A stretch of DNA of 64,000 nucleotides from Phyllobacteriaceae bacterium (GCA_024742765.1 JANSXT010000004.1:62001-126000); one strand, 5' to 3'. Positions 39,918 to 52,124 are shown, numbered from the stretch's first letter. Notes: generated by a model from the letters alone, not told the origin. Program-made: numbers and translations.

Positions 39918-43069
<3,152 letters not shown>

Positions 43070-43073
<4 letters not shown>

Positions 43074-43501
43074 GCGAAGGCCCGCCGGCCGAGGTCAGCC
43101 TGCCCGCTGCCGGCCCCGATCGGCAGCGCATCGACAAATGGCTGTTCTTCGCCCGCGTGGTCAAATCGCGGTCGCTTGCCGCCAAACTCGTCGGCGCCGG
43201 CGGCATCCGCGTCAATGCCGCCAAGATCGCGCAACCAAGCCGTGCGGTGACCGTGGGCGACGTCCTGACGATCGCCACCGATCGCCGTGTGCTCGTCCTG
43301 AAAGTCCTCGATTGCGGGACGCGGCGCGGGCCGGCGCCCGAAGCGCGGCTGCTCTATGAGGATATGAGCCCGCCGCCGCCCGAAAAGCCGCTGTCTCCGC
43401 TGGACGGCGCCGTGCCGCTGCGCGAGCGCGGCAGCGGACGACCGACCAAGAAGGAACGGCGCGCCATCGACAGGCTTGATCGCGACGGGGAACCATGGTG
43501 A
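43070..43501 (+). CDS. S4-domain RNA-binding protein, Hsp15-like
   Basis: A 143-residue protein with an S4 domain at about 19-80: [29 protein letters not shown], then a basic C-terminus ([18 protein letters not shown]), the layout of Hsp15/HslR, which rescues stalled 50S-nascent chain complexes. The start overlaps the helicase stop (43070-43073). Both RNA-binding products therefore come from one operon. Confidence 0.9.
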
Positions 43502-43640
43502 AAGCCGGTGCCTGCGGCATGTCGTCGCCATCATCCAAAAGTCGGGCCGCAAGTCGCCGGGCCGGCCGCGCCGCAGCCTTGTGCGCGATAACAAAACCTT
43601 TTACGTCAGCTTTCGCGGCGCGCAATTCTGGAGTGACACC

Positions 43641-43979
43641 GTGACCTACATCGTGACCGACAATTGCATCCGGTGCAAATACACCGATTGCGTGGAAGTG
43701 TGTCCGGTCGATTGCTTCTATGAAGGCGAGAACATGCTCGTCATCCATCCCGACGAATGCATCGATTGCGGGGTGTGCGAACCGGAATGTCCGGCCGACG
43801 CGATCAAGCCGGACACCGAGCCGGGGCTCGACAAGTGGTTGAAAATCAACACCGAATATGCCGATAAGTGGCCCAACATCACAATCAAGCGTGATCCGAT
43901 GCCCGAAGCCGACGCCTATGATGGCAAGCCCGGCAAGTTCGAGGAATTCTTCTCCGCCGAACCGGGCGAGGGCGACTGA
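43641..43979 (+). CDS. fdxA: 7Fe ferredoxin FdxA
   Basis: A 112-residue ferredoxin close to Azotobacter FdI in layout. Cysteines are at 9, 12, 17, 21, 25, 40, 43, 46 and 50, giving one [3Fe-4S] and one [4Fe-4S] cluster. The start is GTG 43641 (MTYIVTDNC) with GGAGTGA 7-13 nt upstream; in-frame codons further left do not resemble the family. It is an electron carrier with unknown partner. Confidence 0.95.
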   Translation: MTYIVTDNCIRCKYTDCVEVCPVDCFYEGENMLVIHPDECIDCGVCEPECPADAIKPDTEPGLDKWLKINTEYADKWPNITIKRDPMPEADAYDGKPGKFEEFFSAEPGEGD

Positions 43980-44097
43980 CCGGCCAGCAGTTCCCGGCAG
44001 CCAGCGCCCAGCGGTCGAGCATCTGCTGCAGCGCAGCATCGCGTTAACCACATGGTTGACGATTTCTTACCGCGGCGCTTGGCAGGCGGTCATAGCG

Positions 44098-44126
44098 TTG
44101 AAAAAACCGCAGATTCATGCTATATG
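44098..44126 (+). promoter_or_regulatory. Sigma-70 type promoter of carD leader
   Basis: TTGAAA (44098-44103), 17-bp spacer, TATATG (44121-44126): the best promoter match in the window. Transcription would start near 44133, giving a leader of about 200 nt. Confidence 0.7.
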
Positions 44127-44190
44127 ACTGGGTAATGTCGCTTTTAGCCACGATGCTCTGCGCCTTGTCGCGCATTTCCAAGAGGTCCTA

Positions 44191-44250
44191 AAGCCGGGTC
44201 AGATCGGTCGTCGCGTGGGTTCCCCCCCGCAACCGATGGGTTCCCGGCTT
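44191..44250 (+). ncRNA. Candidate structured RNA element in the carD leader
   Basis: Three stacked stems: AAGCCGGG/CCCGGCTT (44191-44198 with 44243-44250), ATCGGT/ACCGAT (44203-44208 with 44232-44237), and GCGTGGG/CCCCCGC (44213-44219 with 44224-44230, one mismatch) closed by a 4-nt loop. No known riboswitch class recognised. It could be a leader regulator or the 3' part of a small RNA. Confidence 0.55.
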
Positions 44251-44336
44251 TGTCGTGCGCCTGCGCCATTGCCAACCGGCTCGCGCCGCAAACCAAAGCC
44301 CGGCAAGTGTCTCGTCCGGCAGGGAGTATGAAAAAC

Positions 44337-44912
44337 ATGGCATCTTCGCCCAAGAAAGCCTCGCAACGCCAGGGATTCCGGACCAACGAGTTCATCGTTT
44401 ATCCCGCCCACGGTGTTGGCCAGATCACGGCCATCGAGGAACAGGAAGTCGCCGGCCACACGCTGGAACTGTTCGTCATCGAATTCCAGAAGGACAAGAT
44501 GCGCCTGAAGGTTCCGGTTGCAAAGGCGCTGTCGATCGGCATGCGCAAGCTCGCCGAAGGCGGCTTCGTCGACCGCGCGCTCAAGGTTCTTCAGGGCCGC
44601 GCCCGGATCAAGCGGACCATGTGGTCGCGCCGTGCGCAGGAATATGATGCCAAGATCAATTCCGGCGACCTGATCTCGATCGCCGAGGTGGTGCGCGACC
44701 TGTACCGCGCCGAGAACCAGCCCGAGCAATCCTATTCCGAGCGCCAGCTCTACGAGGCCGCGCTCGACCGCATGGCACGCGAAATCGCCGCCGTGAAGAA
44801 GGTGTCGGAGACCGAGGCCGTGCGCCTCATCGAGACCAACCTCAAGCTCGGACCGAAGCGGGCCAACAAGGCCGAGAACGATGAGGGCGGTTCGCAGGAA
44901 CAGGCTGCCTGA
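44337..44912 (+). CDS. carD: CarD family transcriptional regulator
   Basis: CarD proteins bind the RNA polymerase beta subunit and stabilise open complexes. The 191-residue product has the CarD/RID Tudor-like domain at about 10-70 (FIVYPAHGVGQITAIEEQEV) and a helical DNA-binding C-terminal domain with the RMWSRR-like tryptophan segment (TMWSRRAQEYDAKINSGD). ATG 44337 has AGGGAG 10 nt upstream; ATG 44328 is in frame but has the site only 1 nt away. Own promoter upstream, strong terminator downstream. Confidence 0.93.
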   Translation: MASSPKKASQRQGFRTNEFIVYPAHGVGQITAIEEQEVAGHTLELFVIEFQKDKMRLKVPVAKALSIGMRKLAEGGFVDRALKVLQGRARIKRTMWSRRAQEYDAKINSGDLISIAEVVRDLYRAENQPEQSYSERQLYEAALDRMAREIAAVKKVSETEAVRLIETNLKLGPKRANKAENDEGGSQEQAA

Positions 44913-44948
44913 TCGGCGCAAACGCCGCTTCAGACCAATTCCATGACC

Positions 44949-44979
44949 GGCCGGCGCGGGCTTCCCGCGCCGGCCTTTT
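44949..44979 (+). terminator. Intrinsic terminator of carD
   Basis: GGCCGGCGCGGG (44949-44960) pairs perfectly with CCCGCGCCGGCC (44964-44975) around CTT, followed by T4. Confidence 0.88.
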
Positions 44980-45123
44980 CATGTGCGGTGGGCGCCGGGA
45001 CCGCACTCGCATCTCACGCCGCGTGCAACTTTGACGGCAAATTTTTTGCGTCGGGACTGAACCGGAACGCGATCCGCCACGTATTCCAAGGCAGAGCGGG
45101 CAAAGAACCGCGCTTGGGAGAGC

Positions 45124-45993
45124 ATGATGAAGTCGGAACCGGCACGACGCGACATGGTCCGCATGGCCATGAACGCCCCCTATCTTGAGCGCGAAGAGGA
45201 ACACGCCCTCGCAGTGCGCTGGAAAGATGACCGGGATCAGGAAGCGCTTCACCAGATTACCACCGCCCACATGCGGCTCGTCATTTCGATGGCTTCCAAG
45301 TTCCGCAGTTTTGGCCTGCCGATGAGCGATCTCATCCAGGAAGGCTATGTCGGACTTCTCGAAGCAGCCGCCCGCTTCGAGCCCGAGCGCGAGGTCCGCT
45401 TTTCCACCTATGCGACATGGTGGATCCGCGCCTCCATGCAGGACTATATTTTGCGCAACTGGTCGATCGTGCGCGGCGGCACCTCGTCGGCGCAAAAGGC
45501 GCTGTTCTTCAATCTGCGGCGCTTGCGCGCCAAGCTCAGCCGGACCGGTGCGCCGGTCTCCAAGGCCGCCATGTACCGCCAGATCTCTGACGCGCTCGGT
45601 GTCGCCGAAAAGGATGTGGCGCTGATGGATTCGCGCCTGTCCGGACCGGACACATCGCTCAGCCAGCCGGTGTCGGACGATGAGAGCGCCACGTCGACCC
45701 GCATGGACTTCCTCGTCGATGACCGCCCGTTGCAGGATGAACTGGTCGAGGAACAGATCGATACCGAACGTCGGTCCGTCTGGCTGCGCGAGGCGATGGA
45801 TGTGCTCAACGAGCGCGAAATGCGGATCATCTCAAAGCGGCGTCTCGCCGAAAACGGCGCGACGCTGGAATCGCTGGGCACCGAGCTCGGCATTTCCAAG
45901 GAACGTGTTCGCCAGATCGAAAATCGCGCCCTCGAAAAGTTGCGTGCCGCGCTGATGCGCGACAATCCGGCCGTCGCCGCAACCTACGTCTGA
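45124..45993 (+). CDS. rpoH: RNA polymerase sigma-32 factor (RpoH, RpoH2-like)
   Basis: A 289-residue group-3 sigma factor of the heat-shock class. Region 2 DLIQEGYVGLLEAAARFEPE and VRFSTYATWWIRASMQDYIL; RpoH box QKALFFNLRR at 124-133, which distinguishes RpoH from other sigma factors; region 4.2 GISKERVRQIENRALEKLR. Rhizobia usually have several RpoH paralogues; this one looks like the RpoH2 type by its N-terminus, which is a judgement. ATG 45124 with GGGAGAG upstream. Convergent with cpdR. Confidence 0.93.
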   Translation: MMKSEPARRDMVRMAMNAPYLEREEEHALAVRWKDDRDQEALHQITTAHMRLVISMASKFRSFGLPMSDLIQEGYVGLLEAAARFEPEREVRFSTYATWWIRASMQDYILRNWSIVRGGTSSAQKALFFNLRRLRAKLSRTGAPVSKAAMYRQISDALGVAEKDVALMDSRLSGPDTSLSQPVSDDESATSTRMDFLVDDRPLQDELVEEQIDTERRSVWLREAMDVLNEREMRIISKRRLAENGATLESLGTELGISKERVRQIENRALEKLRAALMRDNPAVAATYV

Positions 45994-46009
45994 ATTCCGG
46001 GCAGGGCGA

Positions 46010-46375
46010 TCAGGCTGCCAGCGCCTCGGTCACCGCGCCGCGAATGTCGGCGAGTGTGAACGGCTTGGACACCACATTGATGACGATCTTCTCGACATCG
46101 GCGGCTCGCTCGCGCTGTTCGGCATAACCGGTCATCAGAAGGATGCGCAGGTCGGGAAAATCCTTCACCGCCGACCGGGCCATGGCGATCCCGTCCATTG
46201 CGGGCATGCGGATGTCGGACAGGACAAGATCGTAAGCGCCCGACTTTTCGGCGATCCGCTCCAGCGCCAGATCGCCATCGTCGGCCTGGTCGACTTCATG
46301 GCCGTCCAGCGTCAGCGCGCGAGCGGTAAAGCTGCGAACCGAGTGATCGTCATCGACCACGAGAATCTGTGCCAT
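46010..46375 (-). CDS. cpdR: Single-domain response regulator CpdR
   Basis: A 121-residue stand-alone receiver domain: acidic pocket DDD at 8-10, phospho-acceptor Asp54 (LVLSDIRMP), Thr in LLMTGYAEQRERA, and Lys in SKPFTL. LLMTGYAEQRER plus the single-domain architecture is the CpdR signature. In Caulobacter, unphosphorylated CpdR directs ClpXP to degrade CtrA and other cell-cycle factors. It lies just 3 bp downstream of hpt on the same strand. Confidence 0.92.
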   Translation of the reverse strand: MAQILVVDDDHSVRSFTARALTLDGHEVDQADDGDLALERIAEKSGAYDLVLSDIRMPAMDGIAMARSAVKDFPDLRILLMTGYAEQRERAADVEKIVINVVSKPFTLADIRGAVTEALAA

Positions 46376-46378
46376 CGA

Positions 46379-46927
46379 TCAGGCATCTCCTGTCACAACG
46401 CCGACAAAGGGCAGTTCGCGGAAGGCATGTCCGACATCCATGCCGTATCCGACCACGAAATGGTCGGGGCATTCAAAGCCGGTGAAGTCGGCATCGAGCG
46501 GCGTCTTGGCGCTCCGCCGCGTCCGCTTGTCGAGAAGCACGGCGATACCAACGGAGTTTGCGCCGCGCTCGGTGAGAATTTTTCGGGCATGGGTCAGCGT
46601 CGTGCCCGATTCCAGAATGTCATCAATCAGAAGGACATCGCGTCCCTTCACGTCGCTGTCGATGTCGCGTAGCATCTTCACTTCGCCCGCCTCGGTGCCC
46701 GCGCCATAGGTCGACAGCATCATGAACTCGACCTCAGGCGCCAGACCAACATCGTGCATGGCGCGGATCAGGTCCGCAGCGAAGATGAAAGAGCCCTTTA
46801 GAACCGAAATGACCAGAAGGTCCCGGTAATCATGGGCGGCGATTTCCTTCGCCAGTTCGAGATTGCGCCGGGCAATCGCCGAAGCGGGGAAGAGCACGTC
46901 GATACGCTTTCCTCGGACGGTCTGCAT
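46379..46927 (-). CDS. hpt: Hypoxanthine phosphoribosyltransferase
   Basis: A purine-salvage enzyme of 182 residues with the PRPP-binding motif VLLIDDILESGTT at 98-110, VLKGSFIFAADL near 42, and the flexible loop MMLSTYGAGTEAGEV. The frame is open far upstream, but ATG 46927 is preceded by GTGAGG and gives the expected length. The DUF3426-like gene ends 4 bp upstream. The hpt-cpdR pairing recurs in rhizobia. Confidence 0.94.
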   Translation of the reverse strand: MQTVRGKRIDVLFPASAIARRNLELAKEIAAHDYRDLLVISVLKGSFIFAADLIRAMHDVGLAPEVEFMMLSTYGAGTEAGEVKMLRDIDSDVKGRDVLLIDDILESGTTLTHARKILTERGANSVGIAVLLDKRTRRSAKTPLDADFTGFECPDHFVVGYGMDVGHAFRELPFVGVVTGDA

Positions 46928-46931
46928 GGCC

Positions 46932-47492
46932 TCACTGGCGGGTGACAAGCGCGATTCGCGGTTCGGTGTCGGCATAGTCGCCCGCCGGAACGCGTGTTGT
47001 AAAGGCCATGCGCTCGCCGGATGCCAGCCTTTCGCCACGCGTGATCGTGTGGGTGACCGAACCGGCTCCGTCGGAGCGGTCAAAGGTGATGGCGACGGGC
47101 GGCACAGTGTCTGCCGCATCGGCCGCGTTGGCGATCGTCGCGCGGACCACAATGACGGCACGGCCACCGGACGTGTCGATGCGTGTCGCGGTTTCCTCGA
47201 GCACGATGCCCAAAGGCGCCGCCGCATGGCTGATGGCCGCGGTTGCGGCAAACAGCGCATGTCCGCCGGCAACATAGAAGGATGTGCAGGCGCTGAGCGT
47301 CGCGATCAGGGCGAACAGGGGCAGGGGCATCGGTTTGCGTCCCGTTTGCGCATTGCGATCAGCCGTCCGGAACAGGCCCAGTCCGCGATCGGGTGCCGGA
47401 TCGGCGGCCGGACGCGGTTTGCCGACCTTTCGCGCCGCCGGCCCGACCGTTTCGAACTGCACATCAACAATGTCGTCGCCGGAGGGAATCAC
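46932..47492 (-). CDS. Membrane-anchored DUF3426-like protein
   Basis: A 186-residue protein with a disordered, basic N-terminal part (1-53), one membrane segment (about 55-80, PLPLFALIATLSACTSFYVA) and a beta-rich domain after it (VVRATIANAADAADTVPPVA...), as in DUF3426 proteins. The usual N-terminal MJ0042 zinc ribbon is missing, and an in-frame stop lies six codons before the GTG start at 47492. It is either a divergent member or one with a lost N-terminus. In rhizobia the DUF3426 gene sits next to hpt, which supports the call. Confidence 0.6.
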   Translation of the reverse strand: MIPSGDDIVDVQFETVGPAARKVGKPRPAADPAPDRGLGLFRTADRNAQTGRKPMPLPLFALIATLSACTSFYVAGGHALFAATAAISHAAAPLGIVLEETATRIDTSGGRAVIVVRATIANAADAADTVPPVAITFDRSDGAGSVTHTITRGERLASGERMAFTTRVPAGDYADTEPRIALVTRQ

Positions 47493-47680
47493 CGCGCCAC
47501 CGCCATCTCAGATCAGACCATCTAGCGCTATCGGGGTTAACTGAACCTTGCGCGGTGCAATGACGACGCGCGCCAAACAGGCGGTAACAATCCGTGATCA
47601 TTTGCGCCCTTTGCGGCGGCTCTGGCTCGCCCTAACCTTCAATTGTCCCTGTCCGGGACCACAACCAAGGAGACTGTCCA

Positions 47681-47875
47681 ATGCCGATCAAGACCGTGTC
47701 CGTGGCAGCCGCGCTCTTTCTGGCTGGCGCAACCGTTGCGTCCGCCTGCAACTGGAGCAGGGATACCGTGGCGCAGACCCCTGTCGACTATAGCAAGATG
47801 ACCAAGGTCGAAGTGGCGCAAGCGCCGGTCGACGCCTGGCTCATCAAATATCTGGACGAGTGGCAGAAAGCCTGA
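47681..47875 (+). CDS. Small exported protein, unknown
   Basis: A 64-residue product with a signal peptide (1-22, ...AGATVASA) leaving a mature peptide of about 42 residues that starts CNWSRD and includes two similar pieces: QTPVDYSKMTKVEVAQ and QAPVDAWLIKYL. The Cys directly after the cleavage site could be lipidated, though the lipobox (ASAC) is poor. AAGGAGA sits 8 nt before ATG 47681. It has its own terminator. No family recognised. Confidence 0.75.
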   Translation: MPIKTVSVAAALFLAGATVASACNWSRDTVAQTPVDYSKMTKVEVAQAPVDAWLIKYLDEWQKA

Positions 47876-47902
47876 TCGCCTTTTGCCGATCTTCAGACAT
47901 TG

Positions 47903-47936
47903 AAAACCCGGCGGCCATCATGGGCGCCGGGTTTTT
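47903..47936. terminator. Bidirectional terminator between the small exported protein and the MipA/OmpV gene
   Basis: AAACCCGGCG (47904-47913) pairs with CGCCGGGTTT (47925-47934); A-rich on the left and T-rich on the right, so it can serve both convergent genes. Confidence 0.87.
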
Positions 47937-47950
47937 CGTTTCGGCGGAAA

Positions 47951-48736
47951 TCAGAAATCGAAGCGGAACTTGCGGACGACGCCGAGCCGCACGCTGAACT
48001 GGTCGCGGCTGCCAACGGCAGTGATCGGCGAAGAATCGGCATCGCCCGTCAGCCGGTCATAGCCGGCTTCTCCGATGATGGCCCAGTCATTGTCGAAATC
48101 CTGCCGCAGCCCGACCCCGACGCCATAGCTCTTGATGCCGCCATCTGCGTTGAACGCGGCAAAGCCGACCGTCCCGGCCGGCACGCTGAAATAGGTGTCC
48201 ATATAGCTATCGTCCGCGTAGGAGATGCGCGGCCCGGCCGACACGCGCAAGCCTTCCACCGGACGCACGATCAGGTCGGCGCCTGCCTCGCCTGTCCAGC
48301 CTTCATGACCGCCAAAGCCACGGCGCAGATTGGCGTGCAAACGGAAATACTCCGCCTCATAGGAAATCTCGGCCCCGAATTCGACGGCGAGGTCGACGTC
48401 CGCAAGGCCGGTCAGTGCCGGCGTATCGACCGCTTTGCGCGCGCCACGGGCATTGAAAGACGGCGAAACGGAAAAACCGCCACGGTCTCGCCCGCCGATC
48501 TGGAAACCGTTCGGCAGTGTCAGCCGGTGGATCTTGATCAGCGGCACCGGCGTGACGAGCATTTCCGATGCGCCCTCATAGCGCGGGGCGACATTGGCGG
48601 CCGCGCCGATCTCGAACTCGATGCCGGGCGGTGCCGCAGCGCCATGGTCATCGGCGGCCAGTGCCGTTGTTGCGGGCATGGCGGTGCCCACGGCGGCGGC
48701 GAATGCCACGGCGGAGAAAGAACGAATGGCGGTCAT
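47951..48736 (-). CDS. MipA/OmpV family outer-membrane protein
   Basis: A 261-residue beta-barrel protein: signal peptide 1-28 (ending TALA), alternating hydrophobic strands through the chain, and a C-terminal aromatic residue (RKFRFDF) as in outer-membrane barrels. The pattern IEFEIGAAANVAPRYEGASEM and GLRVSAGPRISYADDSYMDTYF matches MipA/OmpV. ATG 48736 is preferred to a frame extension to 48769. Function of the family is poorly defined; MipA scaffolds a murein-synthesising complex in E. coli. Confidence 0.9.
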   Translation of the reverse strand: MTAIRSFSAVAFAAAVGTAMPATTALAADDHGAAAPPGIEFEIGAAANVAPRYEGASEMLVTPVPLIKIHRLTLPNGFQIGGRDRGGFSVSPSFNARGARKAVDTPALTGLADVDLAVEFGAEISYEAEYFRLHANLRRGFGGHEGWTGEAGADLIVRPVEGLRVSAGPRISYADDSYMDTYFSVPAGTVGFAAFNADGGIKSYGVGVGLRQDFDNDWAIIGEAGYDRLTGDADSSPITAVGSRDQFSVRLGVVRKFRFDF

Positions 48737-48912
48737 CTGGATTTCCGTTTCAACACAGGAACGCGACACATGGGACGTGTCTCACCACATACGGCCGCAG
48801 CGAGCCTTTGGATGTTTACCCGATCAGAAGCGGTCGGCAAAGTTACAATCCGTTCATCGCGCCGATCGGCCATGCCATAGCCGGCCAAAGCGGCCGTGTC
48901 GGCTGAACCGCT

Positions 48913-49386
48913 CTAAAGCCGGCTCAGACAGGCCCGAAGGATCAGCCGGTGGAAAGGCAGGATCGTCGCCAGATAGGTCCGGCCTAGCCGGTTGTGCCGG
49001 CGGATCAGCGTCGTCACCGTTACGGTCTGCCGGTCGTCCGCCTCATCAAGATCGAGCACGCAGCGAAAATCGAGATGCCTGTCGTCCATGCCGACGACGA
49101 CGCGGTCGCCCGATTCATCGCGCACCGGGAAGAAGCCGATCCGGTCGGCCGGCGCAAGGCCACGGTTGGACAGGCCGCTCTTGAGACCGAAGGGCGCGAC
49201 GGCGAGCGTGCGCAGACCCATCAACGGTCCGACCCAACCCGGTATCGCCCGGTGCACCGCTTCGGCCGCCTGTCTTGCGGTGTCGAAACGGCGGCGCGTG
49301 GTTGTGGTCCAGGCATCGGCCCAGTCGGCGTCCGAAAATGCCGGGTGTGGCAGTTCAACGGTGCGTTCTGTCGCCGATCCGGTCAT
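48913..49386 (-). CDS. DUF2867 domain protein
   Basis: A 157-residue soluble protein with the features of DUF2867: a central PGWVGPLMGLRTLAVAPFGL segment, DRIGFFPVRDESGDRVVVGMDDRHLDFRC, and a C-terminal ATILPFHRLILRACL. Similar proteins resemble the polyketide-cyclase/START fold but have no known activity. The ATG at 49386 lies 8 bp after the lpdA stop, so it is the last gene of the TCA block by position. Confidence 0.78.
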   Translation of the reverse strand: MTGSATERTVELPHPAFSDADWADAWTTTTRRRFDTARQAAEAVHRAIPGWVGPLMGLRTLAVAPFGLKSGLSNRGLAPADRIGFFPVRDESGDRVVVGMDDRHLDFRCVLDLDEADDRQTVTVTTLIRRHNRLGRTYLATILPFHRLILRACLSRL

Positions 49387-49394
49387 GGCATGGC

Positions 49395-50804
49395 TCACAT
49401 GTGCAGTGGTTTGCCGGTGCTCGAGGCCAGCGCTGCCTCGCGCACCGCTTCGCTCATCGTCGGGTGGGCATGGCAGGTGCGCGCCAGATCCTCGGAAGAT
49501 CCGCCAAACTCCATCAGCACCGCGCATTCATGGATCAGGTCGCCGGCGCCCTTGCCGACAATGTGGACGCCCAGAACCCTGTCGGTCGCCTTGTCGGCCA
49601 GCATCTTGACGAACCCGTCCGTCGCCAGCATGGCGCGCGCCCGCCCATTGGCCGAGAAAGGAAACTTGCCCACCACATAGTCGGCGCCCTCGGATTTCAG
49701 CTCGTCTTCGGTCTTGCCGAGCGAAGCCACCTCCGGCTCGGTATACACTACCGACGGAATGACGCCGTAATTGACGTGGCCGGCCTGCCCGGCGATCCGC
49801 TCGGCGACCGCCATGCCTTCATCCTCGGCCTTGTGGGCAAGCATCGGTCCCTTGACGACATCGCCAATCGCCCAGACACCGGTCACCGATGTCTGCCAGT
49901 GTTCGTTGATCTCGACCCGGCCGCGATCGTCGAGCACGACGCCGGCAGCCTCAAGCCCCAGCCCTTCGGTGTAGGGTTTGCGGCCCGTCGCCACAAGAAT
50001 GACATCGGCGTTCAGCGTCTCGGCATCGCCGCCCTTGACCGGTTCATAGGTGACATGGCCGCCTTTGCCGGCCTTGTGCACGTCGGTGACCTTGGCACCG
50101 AGCTTGAAGGTCAGCCCCTGCTTGGCCAGCATCTTCTGGAACTGGCGCGCCACATCGCTGTCCATGCCGCCCAGGATCGTGTCCAGATATTCGACGACGG
50201 TCACCTCGGCGCCGAGCCGCGCCCAGACCGAACCCAGTTCCAGGCCGATCACGCCGCCACCGACGACGATCATCTTGCCGGGCACCTTGGCGAGCGACAG
50301 CGCGCCTTCCGAGGACACGATCACCTTGTCGTCGAACTCGACATCGACGCCGGGAATGCCGGCGACATCCGAGCCGGTGGCGATGACGATGTTCTTGGTC
50401 TCGATCTCCTCGACCTTGCCGTCATCGCCGGTAACGGCCACCTTGCCTTCGCCGAGCACCGAGCCGGTGCCCTTTTTGACGTCGATCTTGTTCTTCTTCA
50501 TCAGGAAGGAGACGCCGTCGACATTGGACTTCACCGTGGCGTCCTTGTGCGCCATCATCGCCTTCAGATCGAGCTTGGGCGTGCCGACATCGACGCCGAG
50601 CGTCTTGTGGCTGTGACCGGCTTCGTGGAAGACGTCGGAGGCGTGCAGCAGCGCTTTCGACGGGATGCAGCCAATGTTCAGGCAGGTGCCGCCCAGCGTC
50701 GGCCATTTTTCGACGATCGCCGTCTTCAGACCCAATTGCGCCGCCTTGATCGCGCACACATACCCGCCCGGTCCCGAGCCGATCACCACAACATCATAAG
50801 CCAT
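49395..50804 (-). CDS. lpdA: Dihydrolipoyl dehydrogenase (E3 of 2-oxoglutarate dehydrogenase)
   Basis: A 469-residue FAD flavoprotein: GSGPGG at 9-14, redox pair Cys41/Cys46 in [16 protein letters not shown]-binding [13 protein letters not shown], and the C-terminal HAHPTMSEA motif with the His-Glu dyad. It re-oxidises dihydrolipoamide on SucB. Position 51 bp after sucB ties it to this complex rather than to pyruvate dehydrogenase. Confidence 0.96.
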   Translation of the reverse strand: MAYDVVVIGSGPGGYVCAIKAAQLGLKTAIVEKWPTLGGTCLNIGCIPSKALLHASDVFHEAGHSHKTLGVDVGTPKLDLKAMMAHKDATVKSNVDGVSFLMKKNKIDVKKGTGSVLGEGKVAVTGDDGKVEEIETKNIVIATGSDVAGIPGVDVEFDDKVIVSSEGALSLAKVPGKMIVVGGGVIGLELGSVWARLGAEVTVVEYLDTILGGMDSDVARQFQKMLAKQGLTFKLGAKVTDVHKAGKGGHVTYEPVKGGDAETLNADVILVATGRKPYTEGLGLEAAGVVLDDRGRVEINEHWQTSVTGVWAIGDVVKGPMLAHKAEDEGMAVAERIAGQAGHVNYGVIPSVVYTEPEVASLGKTEDELKSEGADYVVGKFPFSANGRARAMLATDGFVKMLADKATDRVLGVHIVGKGAGDLIHECAVLMEFGGSSEDLARTCHAHPTMSEAVREAALASSTGKPLHM

Positions 50805-50855
50805 CTTGCATCCCTCCGCAGTCCGCTGCGGGTCCTTTGTGTCAGTCCCAGCCGG

Positions 50856-52124
50856 TCAAAGATCGAGCACGAAGCGCTCGGGATCTTCCAGGCTCTCCTT
50901 GACGCGCACAAGGAACGTCACCGCCTCCTTGCCGTCGACGATCCGGTGGTCGTACGAAAGTGCCAGATACATCATCGGCCGGATCACCACTTCACCATTG
51001 ATCGCCATGGGCCGCTCCTGGATCTTGTGCATGCCCAGAATGCCCGACTGCGGCGCGTTCAGGATCGGCGAGGACATCAGCGAGCCATAGACGCCGCCAT
51101 TGGAGATGGTGAAGGTGCCGCCCTGCATGTCGGCCATCGACAGGTTGCCGTCGCGGGCCGCCTTGCCAAGCCGGCCGATCTCAAGCTCCACCTCGGCGAT
51201 CGACATACGGTCCGCATCGCGCACCACCGGCACGACAAGCCCCTTGTCGGTGCCGACCGCGACGCCGATATGGGCATAGTTCTTGAAGATGATGTCGGTG
51301 CCGTCGATCTCGGCATTGACCGACGGGATTTCCTTGAGCGCATGGGTGACGGCCTTGGTGAAGAAGCCCATGAAACCCAGCTTCACGGCGTGCTTCTTCT
51401 CGAAGAGCTCCTTGTATTTCTTGCGCATCGCCATGACGGCGCTCATGTCCACCTCATTGTAGGTGGTCAGCATGGCCGCCGTATTCTGCGCGTCCTTGAG
51501 CCGCCGCGCGATAGTCTGGCGCAGCTTGGTCATGCGCACGCGTTCCTCACGCACCTGGTCGTCGGCGCTCGACGGCGCGCGCGCCGCCTGCGGCGCGGGG
51601 CTCGGTGCGGGCGTGGCCTGCGTGCCCTTGGCCACCGAGTCCATCACGTCCGACTTCAACACCTGACCGCGCTTGCCCGATCCTTCCACCTGATCGGCGG
51701 ACATGCCCTTTTCTTCCATCATCTTGGCCGCGGACGGCGCCGGCGGCATGTCGCCCTTGGCGCCCTTCATACCGGGCGATTCAGTCTCCGAGCCCGACGG
51801 CGCGGGTTCAGGCGTCGCGTCGGCCTTCTCGTCCTTCTTGGTGTCGGGCGCCTTGCCGTCGGACGCCGCCGCCGCGCCGGCGCCATCGCCCTCGGTCAGC
51901 ATGCCCAGAAGCGCGTCGACTTCGACCGTATCGCCCTCATTGGCGGTGATCTCGCCCAACGTGCCGGCACCGGGTGACGGCACTTCCAGCGTCACCTTGT
52001 CGGTTTCCAGTTCGACCAGCGTCTCGCCGTCGGCAACGGCGTCACCGGGTTTCTTGAACCATTGGCCGATGGTGGCCTCGGTGACCGATTCACCGAGCGT
52101 CGGTACGCGGATTTCTTTTGCCAT
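50856..52124 (-). CDS. sucB: Dihydrolipoyllysine succinyltransferase (E2 of 2-oxoglutarate dehydrogenase)
   Basis: A 422-residue protein: lipoyl domain at 1-77 with lipoyl-lysine Lys43 (ETDKVTLEV), an Ala/Pro-rich linker, a peripheral-subunit-binding domain (about 110-165), and the catalytic domain with His393/Asp397 in SYDHRIVDG. It transfers succinyl groups to CoA. A single lipoyl domain is standard for SucB. Confidence 0.97.
   Translation of the reverse strand: MAKEIRVPTLGESVTEATIGQWFKKPGDAVADGETLVELETDKVTLEVPSPGAGTLGEITANEGDTVEVDALLGMLTEGDGAGAAAASDGKAPDTKKDEKADATPEPAPSGSETESPGMKGAKGDMPPAPSAAKMMEEKGMSADQVEGSGKRGQVLKSDVMDSVAKGTQATPAPSPAPQAARAPSSADDQVREERVRMTKLRQTIARRLKDAQNTAAMLTTYNEVDMSAVMAMRKKYKELFEKKHAVKLGFMGFFTKAVTHALKEIPSVNAEIDGTDIIFKNYAHIGVAVGTDKGLVVPVVRDADRMSIAEVELEIGRLGKAARDGNLSMADMQGGTFTISNGGVYGSLMSSPILNAPQSGILGMHKIQERPMAINGEVVIRPMMYLALSYDHRIVDGKEAVTFLVRVKESLEDPERFVLDL

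Larger units (their letters stand above)
43980..44336. other. Non-coding region with promoter, dyad and long hairpin upstream of carD
   Basis: No gene seen. It contains a dyad GTTAACCA-CA-TGGTTGAC (44043-44060, one mismatch between arms), a good promoter (44098-44126) and a long rod-like hairpin (44191-44250) inside the predicted carD leader. Confidence 0.75.

Noticed and set aside
45030-45123. RpoE2-type (GGAAC-N16/17-CGTT) promoter before rpoH
   Set aside because: GGAAC at 45061-45070 has no CGTT at the right distance; spacing does not fit.
46928-47275. Long N-terminal extension of hpt
   Set aside because: It overlaps the DUF3426-like gene in another frame, has no similarity to HPRT, and ATG 46927 has a good ribosome site.
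49275-51977. A 900-codon open frame on the plus strand across lpdA and sucB
   Set aside because: It is antisense to two clear enzymes. Its product is a His/Arg/Asp-rich sequence with no domain, as expected from third-position GC bias.
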